A stretch of DNA of 64,000 nucleotides from Marinifilum_A sediminis (GTDB lineage: Bacteria; Bacteroidota; Bacteroidia; Bacteroidales; Marinifilaceae), in contig CANMCX010000003.1 of assembly GCA_947496465.1 (NCBI GenBank), positions 1 to 64,000 of the forward strand, in the 5' to 3' direction. The notes beneath the pieces are model-generated. The model did no database searches. It saw only the letters and a list, made by a program, of their open reading frames with translations, and was not told the origin of the DNA. The position numbers and the translations under genes were made by a program. Below are positions 16,336 to 28,300 of the stretch, piece after piece (position 1 is the stretch's first letter; the number at the start of each line of letters is the position of its first letter).

Positions 16336-19300
16336 ATGAATCTTAATGATATGGGGAATGGTAAAATGTCTACTCAGCTTCAAGTAATTTTTAAGTTAAT
16401 AATAGTCTTTTGTTTGTTTGCAATTCCAAATAAAGGTTTTGCACAATATGACTATGAACACTATGTTCCGCCATTTTATAATGGATCATCTACTGATAAT
16501 GATATAGGTTATCATCGTGCTATATTATCTACAAACTCTGTAAAAGATATTCGGGTTTATATTTATAGAGGATATGATGATGAAATTGATGTTGTTACAA
16601 TTAGTAATACAAGTCCATATTCGTACCCATTTCTTACTCCTGTAGGAGTTGAGAAGGGTGACGTTGTTACTTACCCGCATAAATATAATTTTCCTGAAAA
16701 TGTTGTTGGTGCTAAAGAGTTGAATAAAAAACTTTCTGATGATGGTCTTAGATTTTATTCACCGGATGGACCATTTTTTGTAAATATGCGACATTCAACA
16801 AGAGATCAGGGTAGTTCTTTAACTACAAAAGGAACTTATGCATATGGTACAGAATTTTTATCAGGACATACCTATACTCATCAAAATAGTGCAACTAGCA
16901 GAAGAAGTCACTTTATATCGGTAATGGCAACAGAGGACAATACGGTTGTTAATTTTACTGATATTAAAGTTTCTCGATTAACTGAATTTAATTCTGCAAC
17001 AAACTCTCTTGTTTCAAAAGTAATTTCACCTACAGATGTGATTACTACTACTACTTTAATGAGAGGTGATAGTTATGTTATTGGAGTAGATCACGATTTA
17101 TCTGGATTCTCAAATGCTGATAAAAACGCTTTAAATGGTACATCTATTACTTCCAATAAACCAATAGCTGTTAATAGTGGTTCATGGACTACTGGTCCAT
17201 CGGGTCAGGATATTGGTGTAGACCAAATTGTACCTATCGATCAAGTTCGAAATGAGTATATTATCATGCGGGGGAAGGGGAATTATACTACAGAACGTCC
17301 TATAATTGTTGCTACGGAAGATAATACAAGAGTCGAGGTAAATGGTGTTTATGAAGGAACCATAGCCAAAAAAGGTGGATATATGGATCTGAATGATCCT
17401 TATGATGGAAATGGGAATGCCTATGTTTTAACGGATAAGAATGTTTACGTTTATCAAACTCTTTCGGGTAGTAGTTCCAGCATAGGACCTACTGTTGGTA
17501 TGAACTTTATTCCTCCGGTATCAACTAGTGGAATACGAGAGGTAACCGTTCCGTATGCTGAAGTTCTATCAAAACAAGGTGTTACTGGAGTGATAACAAT
17601 TCTTTCTCAGACCGGAGCAGTAATAAGTTACTCAAGAGATGGTGAAGAAGCCTTACATCCTATTAGTAATATTACTGGCTCACCTGTTAAAATTTCCGGG
17701 GTTCCACAGTGGGAGATATATAAGCTTGACGATAATTTGAAAGGTAGTTATCGTTTTTATAGTAATAAAGCAATTAATGTGGCTTGGTTGGTAAAATCAG
17801 GTGTTGTGGGTGCTGCAGGTTATTATTCTGGATTTACTAAAGAAATTTCAAAAATCATTCCTGATTTAGATATCAATACAGATGTTGATTTAAATTTGAT
17901 TTGTGAAAGTTATGATGATAATATAATTGTATCTATTAAAGATCCTGCTCCTGATTTTTATGAGTGGTATGTAAATGATTTTGAAGGAGAACCAAATTTT
18001 CCTGACGGACCTCTAAATGTTCCAGCACCAGATGTTGAAACAACTTATTATGTAGTTGGTTCGTATAGGGATCCTTTAATGGATCAGTTGTATAATGGTT
18101 CATTTTTCGAATTAACGGTTGATTCTGATTATGATGAGGTTTTTGGGAACTTAAGAAATCCAGGCGAATACTCTTTAGTTAGACAAACAACTAATGCTGA
18201 CCCATCATTCAAATATCCTACATTTAGTGATATGGATAATGACTACATGTTCATGGCCATATCTAAGAATTTTGGTGACACTATATACCGAGGAACAAAA
18301 GTTGATGTAGTAGATGGTTTTAACTACATCGTTAAACTACACGGAAGAAGTGTTGTTAACGAAGAATATACAACAGCACAAAGTCTTAAGGTGATGGTTA
18401 ATGATGAAGTTATTGTTGATAACTTTAAAATAGAACAAACCAATGATTGGCAATCTGTTTCTGCTTTATGGAAACCAAAAGGTGCCGAAAATGCGGTAAT
18501 TAAATTATTAAATAATAACGCATCGGGGATACAATCTGCTTTTGCTCTTGATAGTATAACTTTTGTACAAGCTGTGCAGGATACTGCTACTTTTGTAGCG
18601 CGTGTTGTACCAAATTATAGCTATGGTAATAATGATAAAACTTTTCATTTTTGCGAAGGCGTTAGAAACTCTCTTGATGTATCAAACGGAGATGTAAGCT
18701 GGTACGATTACTCATGGTCCAAGAAAGAAGAAGGAACAGAAAACTATATTGATTTAGTGGATAATGATGAATTTTCAGGGGTGAAAACTCATCAATTGTT
18801 CTTTGAAAATCCTCAACAAATAAATGAAGGCGAATATAGATGCTCGATTGGATTTAAAGAGGAATATACTGATTGTGGTACTTCAACAGATAATGTACAT
18901 GCCGATCTAACCGTATTGGTTGATGAAGCTGCAACTATTAATATTGATGCCAATCATACTAATTTTTGTTTTGGAAAAACGGCAACTTTAACCGCTCTGG
19001 TAACTGGAGATGCAGGAGAAGTAAAATGGTATGTGAATGGAGGAGATACTCCTGTATCACTGGAAAATCCATTTGTATTTGCTGATGATTATGCTCCTGG
19101 AACCTATACAATAAGATGTGAAGCAGAAAATGGCTGTGGTAAAGCCTTTGATGAAATCAGCTTAAGGGTTTTATCAGCTCCAGAATTGACTGACTTAACG
19201 GTTAATGATAATCTTTGTGAGAATAAAGATGTAATATTAACTGCTGAAGCAACAGGTTCTGGAACATTAAACTATAATTGGAAAGAAGGAACAACGGATT

Positions 19301-22300
19301 TAATTGAAAAAGGTTCGACATTAACTTTCCCAGCTAGTATGGATGATCGTTCATCGATTTATTCAGTTAGTGTTAGTAGTGTTTATACTATTGATGGAGT
19401 TAATTTTGTTTGTCCTGATGATTTGACAATGTCAGTTGAGAATTTAGATATTATTCCAATTGTTACCATTGACGATGAAATTGATGATGTAACTCTTTGT
19501 GAAGGTGCTACCACGCATACATTTGAAGTTGGAGTAACAGAAGCTGACTCTTATTATAATTTTGTTTGGGAAAAAGATGGTGAGGAGGATGAAGACACTG
19601 CAGGAGCTCAAAAGATTGTATCGCCAATTGCACTTTCTGATGCAGGAACTTATAAAGTAACTGTTTCTAATGGTTGTGATTCAAAAGAATCAACAGCTAC
19701 TTTATCAGTAACACCTAAAATGGTGGTGACGAGCATAACTGCTGATCCAGCGGGTCCATTTTGTTCTCCGACAAATGTAACAGTTACTTTTACTGATAAT
19801 GGAGCAGTTTCGGAATATAGAGCTAAAAAACCTGATAACTCAATAATTACCATAACGAATCCATATAGTTTTGAGATTAATAATTCAACGGAGGGGACTT
19901 GGGAGTTTATAGCTGAACCAAATTGTGTGGGAGATAATTTTACTTATAAATTTACCTGGAATATTATTCCTGATTTTGGAGATGTAACAATAGAAGATGT
20001 TGGAACCTGTTTGGGAGAAGAAGTCAGTTTTCATGCTGTAGTTGAAGATGTTTCAGATTTATCAAATCTTAAGTACTTATGGAAAAATGAAGCAGAAGAT
20101 GAAATTGGTACAGAGGCTGTATTAACAATTGATAATGTTGAGGAAAGTGATTTAGGAATATATACATGTACTGTTTCAGATCAGTGTAATACTGAAACAG
20201 AATCTGCAACTCTTTCTATTCAAAAAGTAAATACTCCAAAAACATCAGCTGTTGATATTGAAGTTTGTGAAGGAGATAACTTTAGTTTTGATATCGATTA
20301 TATAGGAACTCCTACATTTGAATGGAGTTTTAAGAATAAATCCGGAGTAATAAAGACATTAAGTGAATCAACAGGTTCCCTAACAATAAATCCTGTTTCA
20401 AAAGATGATGAGGGAATTTATTATTGTACTGTGCATCTTATTTGTGGTGATGATGTAACCATACAAAGAAACTTGGTAGTTCATAAGCATGTTTCAATAG
20501 ATCCTTCAGCACATGAAATTATTGATATTTGCCAAGGAGAAAAACCTCTTCTTAATGTTGAAGTTAAGTATACTTCTGATGCAACAGTTGCTAATTCGGA
20601 TGATTATACAATTATCTGGACGGATGATTCAGATAATCCATTGGTTGGATTTGGAGATGTGAATCAAGTTCAGTTGAATGCACACAATACTCCAGGTACA
20701 TATACATACAAGGCTAAAGTTACTTCATTCTGTGATAATTTATCAAAAACTTATATCGTTAAAGTTCATGAGAAGCCAATATTATCTACCCTTGATAATA
20801 ATGTGGAGGAATGTGCTGGTGTAGTAAGCTTAAATATTACTGAATCTGGAGAGCACAATGGTATTTCATGGTGGAAAAATGAATTGCCAATTACAGATGG
20901 AAACACTGAACCAACTAATTATGTGATAGATCCGGCAACTAGCCCTACTAGTGATGGTAACTATATTGCAAAAGTAAATTCTAATTTTTGTGGAGACGAT
21001 CAGGTTTCTATTAGTGTTGATATTACAAATAATATTGTTGTGACAGATCAATCAGATGCGATAACTACAGTTTGTGAAAATAAAACAATTTCTTTATCTG
21101 TAACTGCAGATGCTGGAGGAGATGAGATTCATTACAAATGGACTCAGACAGCTAAGCCAACAAAAATATTTCCCAATACACCAAGTATAGAATTGAAAGA
21201 TGTAATGATTGATGAAGATGCTGGTGAGTATACTTGCGAATTAAGTAACGATCTTGGTTGTGGAAATGTAACTTTAACATTTAATGTAGTTGTAAATAAA
21301 AATCCTAAGATTACTAAAGATCCAGATGATCAAATAATTTGTGAAACGGAAGTATCTGTCGATTTCACAGTTGCAGGTGATGTTCAAGGTGACATACATT
21401 ATCAGTGGTACGATAAAGATGATGTAGCTGTAGGTACTGATCATCCAACCTTAACTGTAGTGCCTGTTGATGGACAATCATATCATTGTAAGATATGGGG
21501 AGATGCTTGTGGAGAAGCAACCACCCAAACAGCAACACTTACCATTATACCAAAAGTTGCAGTTACTAATCCTAATCCGGTAACCATTAATGATGGTGCC
21601 GATGCAAGCTTTAGTGTAACAGCTTCGGGAGAGAAGGAGTATTCTTACCAATGGGAAATTTGGGTTGGACCGGGTGTTGATGACTATAATCCAGTTACAG
21701 GTGCAAAATATTCTGGAATAAATACAGCAGAACTTAAAATTACAAACGCATTAAAAGCTGATTTTGATGGAAATCAATACAGATGTGTGGTAACAAGTGA
21801 TGGAGCAATTTGTACATTGAATGCCACTGCAATAAGTAGTGAGGCAACGCTTACGATTAATTCTATAAATAAAATTGTAAGTGCCGGACAGCCTGAAAAT
21901 CAAGTAGTATGTGAGGGAGAAAATATTACATTCTCAATTACAGGAACAAAGACAACAGGTTTGACTTACCAGTGGCAGTATCATGAAGGTGATAATGTAT
22001 ACAAGAATGCTGATGTTTCTGATGTGAATACCGTAGGTGATATTTCAACTTATACAATTTCCGGAGCAACCCAAGATATGGAAAATTGGAGGTTCAGATG
22101 TTTGGTAAGTGACGGGCTAAGTACTCCTCAACTATCAAATGAGGTTATGGTTGATGTGTGGGAAAACATAGTAGTGTCTACATCAGATGATTCTGGTCTT
22201 ACTGCTTGTGTTGATGCTCCTTTTTCAATCACAGTTGAAGCTACAGGTGATATCTTAAAATACAAATGGTATAAGGTAGGAGATGAGTCAATTTCCCTAT

Positions 22301-25300
22301 CTGATAAAGCAACTTTTAGTATTTCTAAAGTGGATCTTTCCCATCAAGGTACTTATAAGGTTGATGTGTATAACGACCAAAATTGTAACAATGAGACAAG
22401 AACATTTGGAGTGGATGTATTGGAATTATTAACACTTGATGATCCTGAAGATGTTGTAATGTGTACAGGTGATGCTGACCCAACATTTATGGTGAAAGCA
22501 AATGGAGATGGACCATTTACTTATCAGTGGTTTGATAAAGATCATAATTCTGTCGGTACTAACGATGCAATATTGATTGTTGATACTCCAGTAGATGGAC
22601 AATCGTATTATTGTGAAGTTTTTAACAATTGCAACACAATTATTTCCAAGAGTGCTTTATTAACAGTTGTAGAGCCGCTTGTTGTAATAGATCCTATAGA
22701 TCAGTTAATTGCGGATAATGGAACAGCGCATTTTAATGTAACAGCTTCTGGAGAACCAAATTATTCTTATCAATGGCAAGTTTGGGTTGGACCAACGGCT
22801 GACGATTGGAGTGATTTAGCGAACGATGTTAACTATTCTGATGTTAAAACCAATGAATTGACAGTTTCAAATGCAACCATTATTGATGGTTTTGATGGTA
22901 AGCAATACCGTTGTGTAGTAACAACTGATGGAGTGAAAGGATGTATTCGTTCTGTAGAAAGTAATTTTGCTGAATTATCAATTGATGCTTTATCTTTGAT
23001 TAAATCACACCCATCAGATCAAAAACTCTGTGAAAATTTACCAGTTACATTTATAGTAGAAGTAATGCCAACAGTTGATACATACAATTGGTTTTACAAT
23101 GATGGAACAAATGATTATGCTGCAAAAGCTACTTGGGATGTTTCTGTTTCTGGTGAGTTAACGATTGATCCAGTAACTCCAGAGATGGATGGTTGGGAAT
23201 TTTATTGTGAAGTCGCAATTGGTACAGGTTCACCTGATCCAACAAATAAAGCGAAATTAACAGTATGGGAAGAAGTGGCAATTACTTCACCAGTTAATCT
23301 TGATACACCAATTGAAGTTTGTAAAGGAGAATCTAGAAACCTTTCTGTCATAGCAACAGGAGATGAGAGGGAGTATAAATGGTATGAACAAGCTACTCCT
23401 GCTACAGTTCTGTCTACAACTGATTCATATTTTGTTGATGAAATTAATGCAGACATTGTTTATGTGTGTGAAGTTTCAAATGATTGTGTAACTGAAAGTA
23501 GAACATTTACTTTTACAGTTCGGGATGAATTGGTTATTACAACTCCTCTAACAACAAACACTATTTGTGAAGGAGAACTTATACCTGAATTTAATGTTGC
23601 AGCTACAGGTTATGCACCATTGAGTTATCATTGGTTCGAAAATGGAGTGGAAGTTCCTGCTTCGAATAGTGACAAATTTACGCCAGCAACAGCTGTTGAT
23701 GGTAACACCTATTATTGTGTTATTACTGATGGATGTGGAAAAAGCTTAACTAGTGATGTTGCAGAACTGATCGTAAACCAGGGAGTAACTATTACTTCTG
23801 AACCAAGTGATATTACCATTTCAGATGGTGAAAATGCTACATTTGAATTAACTGCTATAGGTGATGAAATACCTGGAACACCAATAACTTATCAATGGCA
23901 AATTCTAAATGGTGCATCTTGGGATAATTTAGCGGATGATGTAACCTATTCTGGCTGTAAAACAGCAAGTTTAGAAATTACGAAAGCAAATCTTTCATTT
24001 AACGGAAAACAATATCGTTGTCTGGTTAGTAATACTTGTTCAACGGATGTAGAAAGCGCTACAGTAATATTAAGCGTTAACGCTTTATATAAAATTTTAA
24101 CTCCTCCATCTAATATTCAAGCTTGTTTGAATGATGAAGTTTATTTCGAAATTGTAGGAACTACACCAGGACTTGATTATGCTTGGGAATATGAAAATGG
24201 AAGCGGAATTTTTGTAAATGCTGAAGTTGTTCCTGGCATGTCTGAAGTGCTAACTGTAAATGGATCTAAACTAAAAATAGATAATGCTAGCTTAACTATG
24301 GCATCTTGGACTTTCAGATGTATTGTAAGTGATGGTTCTAGCACCGATGATATTTCGAATGTTGTTAGTATGGAAGTTTTTGAACCAATTGAAATTACTC
24401 CAATTGATAATCAGGAATTGTGTTTCGATGAAAGTAAACAAATTACTTTGGATGTTACTTCAGGAACCGAGCCATACACTTACTCTTGGACTAAGGATGC
24501 AACAGAAGTTTCAGCAACAGCAATTGTAAATATTGGTGGAGCTGATAATGGAAACTACAAAGTAATTGCTAGTAATGGTGGAGTTTGCCCTGATAAATCA
24601 AGCGAATTTACAGTAATTCATCATTCTAAATTAAGCTTAGATGCCTGGGAAAATGCAGATCATGTTTGTATTGGTACTCCTGAAACATTATCAGTAAGTA
24701 TTGATAATGTTGATCCAGCACTCACATTATCATACAAATGGTATAAAGATGGAGCTGAAATAGTTGGAGAAACAAGTGTCGATTATATTTTAACTGCAGC
24801 AGATAAGAGTAAAGCCGGACAATATAAAGTTGAAGTATTTGATGGTTGTTCTACTGAATTTGTGTCAGGATATGTGGATGTATATCAATCTATTGCTCCT
24901 GTAAGTATTTGGCCTGCAGAAAAGACACTTTGTCTTGGTGAAGAGTTGAATCTGGAAGCTATTGTTTCTGGTGATGCAACTTCTTATACATGGACTAAGA
25001 ATGATATTCCATTTGTTGCGAATACAACACATTTAATCGCAGAAGTAGGTATTGGAGATGCAGGAATTTACAAATGCGTAATTAAAGACGAATGTGGCAT
25101 AGAAATAACTTATATAATAGATATTAGTATTTTATCTATACCTGAAATTACTAAGGGACTAGAAATATTACCAGAAATATGTGAAGGCGAAGTATTAGAG
25201 CTTGGTCCTATTGAAATAGTTGGAACTTATGATGCTATTAAATGGACATTAAGTGATGATTCTGAAGATAATGTTTCTGGTCTTAATTTAATTCTGGGAG

Positions 25301-28300
25301 CTGCCATAACTGAAATGGAAGGAAACTATAAAGTAGCAGTTTCAAATGTATGTGGTGAAGATGTTTCTGTTGGAACACAAATTGTAAATCCAACACCAAC
25401 ACTTGCTTCAATTGATGATCAAACTGTTTGTCAGAATGAAGGCGTAGTTTTCAGAGCTGAAACAACTGGTCGTGATTTACATTATCAATGGAAAATTGAT
25501 GGAGTTGATCAGGCAACTGATGCAGCAGAGTTAATTATTGATGGAACAGAGGTGTTACCAGATGATCCATTCAATGCAAGAACATACAATATTGAATGTA
25601 CTGTCACAAATGATAATGGCTGTGGTGAAATTTTAAATGAAACAGCTCAGTTAATTGTTAATCCGAGTACAATTTTAAATACAACTCTTAAAAATGTTGT
25701 AAAATACGTTGGAGATGATTATACAATGGCTTTGGATGTTACAGGTGATGATTTGGTTTATACCTGGTCACATGTTGTGGATGGTGTAAAAACTGATTTG
25801 ACAGGAATTACAGGATCGTTTATCGATTTTACAAACATTCAAATGAGTGATGCGGGTTATTACAATTGTGTAATTACTGGTATTTGTGGAACCAGATTGG
25901 CATCGGGTAAATTAACAGTTAAAGAACCTGTTAAGATAATTGATGGACTAACCAATTTTATAGAAAAATGTGAAGGTGAATCTTTAAATTTAACGCTTAG
26001 TGCGAGTGGTCAAATAACCTCAAAAGAGTGGTTCAAAGATGGGAATCCATTAGGCAACACTGAGTTTACTCATTTTATTCCGGAATTGAGCATAGCAGAT
26101 GCTGGTACATATACTTGTGTAATAAAAGGTGAAGGATTACCTGTATCAGGAATTGAAGAATCAACAATAGTGAGAGTATATTCAAATACGACTTTGAATG
26201 CACCTATTGGAAATCAAACAATTTGTGAAAATGATGAATTGAATTGGAGTCCTAATATTTCTGGTGCTGCTGATCTTACTTATAAATGGTTCTTTGGAGG
26301 AACTGAAGTTTCAACGAAGAAAGATTTGCATTACGATAATTTGACATTAGCACAAGAAGGTGAATACGAGGTTCAAGTAAAAGGATTTTGTGGTGATGTT
26401 TCCAGTTCAGGTACACTTGAAGTAACTGAATTACCAAAAGTTATTGGCGTTAGCGATAACAATGAAGTATGTGAAAACACTTCTTTAGTGGAGTTTAGCG
26501 TTCTAGCAACGGGTGAAAACTTAAGATATCAGTGGAGAAAAAACACTATTGATATTGCCGGTAAAACTTCTCCAACTCTTAGTTTAACATCTATTCAGTT
26601 GGATGATGAGGCAACTTATGATTGTAGAGTTTATAATTCTTGTGGAGAAGATATTAGTGCTAGTATGGAACTAAGTGTGATACCTCAATTATCAATTCTA
26701 TCGGAACCTGTTGATTTGGAAGTTTGTGCAGGTGAGCCAGTAACATTTACTGCTGAAGTTGTGGGTAATGATGTAAATTATCAATGGAAATTAAACGGTA
26801 CAGATATTACTGGAGCAACAAATTCTGTTTATGATATTTTAGAAACGGAAGATGCTGATAATGGTTATTATACATGTATTGTTTCGGATTTTTGTACAGA
26901 TTCCAGATCTACCAAGCCAACAGAATTGGTGGTGAATAAATTACCAAACTCTGAGATTATTGGTAGAATGGTACTTTGTGCTAAAGAGGATAGAGTTACA
27001 TATACAACAATTGATCAAAAAAATATTGTATACGGATGGGGTGTTGATGGAGGTATCTTTGCCGGACCAGATGAAGGTTTGCGAACTAGAATTACCTGGG
27101 AGGAAGTTGCTAATGGCGAATTATCGATAATGATAACCAATAACGAGACAGGATGTTCTTCGAAGGTTGATTCATTGGTAACCTTGAATGCATTACCTGA
27201 GGTTAATCTTGAAGTCTTTGATTCAAAAGGTGTATGTGAAGAAAGTTTTGAACTTTCAGGAGGATATCCAGCAGGTGGTATTTATTGGGTGAATGGAATC
27301 TCTGAAGAAACATTTGATCCAGCAGATAAGGGACCAGGTGAGTATACAATTCACTATTCTTACACGGATAAATTTGGATGCTCTAATGTAACAGAAACAA
27401 CTTCATTAAAAGTTGATGAGTTGCCAACAGTTGATATTACAGACGATACTACAATAGGTAGTTGTTCACCATTTACATTAGTAGCTGATACCAAAGAGGA
27501 CAACATTAAATGGTCACCAGCTGATAATTTGAATGATGTAAATTCAATGACACCAATATTTACTCCAGGAGAATCACAGGTGTATGTTGCCAGTGTTATG
27601 GATGAACATGGTTGTGTTGGCATCGACTTGGTCAATTTAAATGTTGCACCATTACCAGAGGTTACAACTATCGAAGATATAACAGCAGGACAGTGTAATG
27701 AATTGCAATTGTTGACTGATATTGTTGGTGATGCGGGTGAAATTACCTGGACAAATCCAGATCATTTGGATGATCCGACAACAAGAAGTCCACGAATTGT
27801 AAATGCTCCAGAAGGAACATATACTTATAAGATTAATGTTGTGGACCTTTATGGTTGTGATGCTGGAGATGAGGTAACTGTAAGTATTGTTGCAGATCCG
27901 GAGTTAGATGAAGATAAATTTGGTTGTGAAGGCGATCAATTTGAAGTGAATCTAACAGGAATGGACAAGCCAATTTGGGATGATGGATATGCTGGAGACA
28001 CCAGAACTGTTGAAACGCCAGGTAAATACACATTAACTGTTGAAAATGAATATGGTTGTGGAGATAAACAAAACTTTGTAATTAATCCTACACCAAATCC
28101 TAAATTAATGGATTACTTGATTATAGATGGACCAGATGAGGTTGAAATTGTTGAAGGCAAACCTGTAATTATTTTTGAAGGACAAACATTGACTTTAGGT
28201 TCAAATCTTCCATTGGAATATTCACCATATAATTTTACATGGGAAGATGGTAAAGAAGGTAGTATTCTTCAGCGATATGATGTTACTGAAACAGGATTGT

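Noticed and set aside
23202..24529. Antisense and alternate-frame ORFs inside the giant gene
   Set aside because: They are shadows of the repeated, biased codons of the main frame, which is continuous over 12.3 kb.
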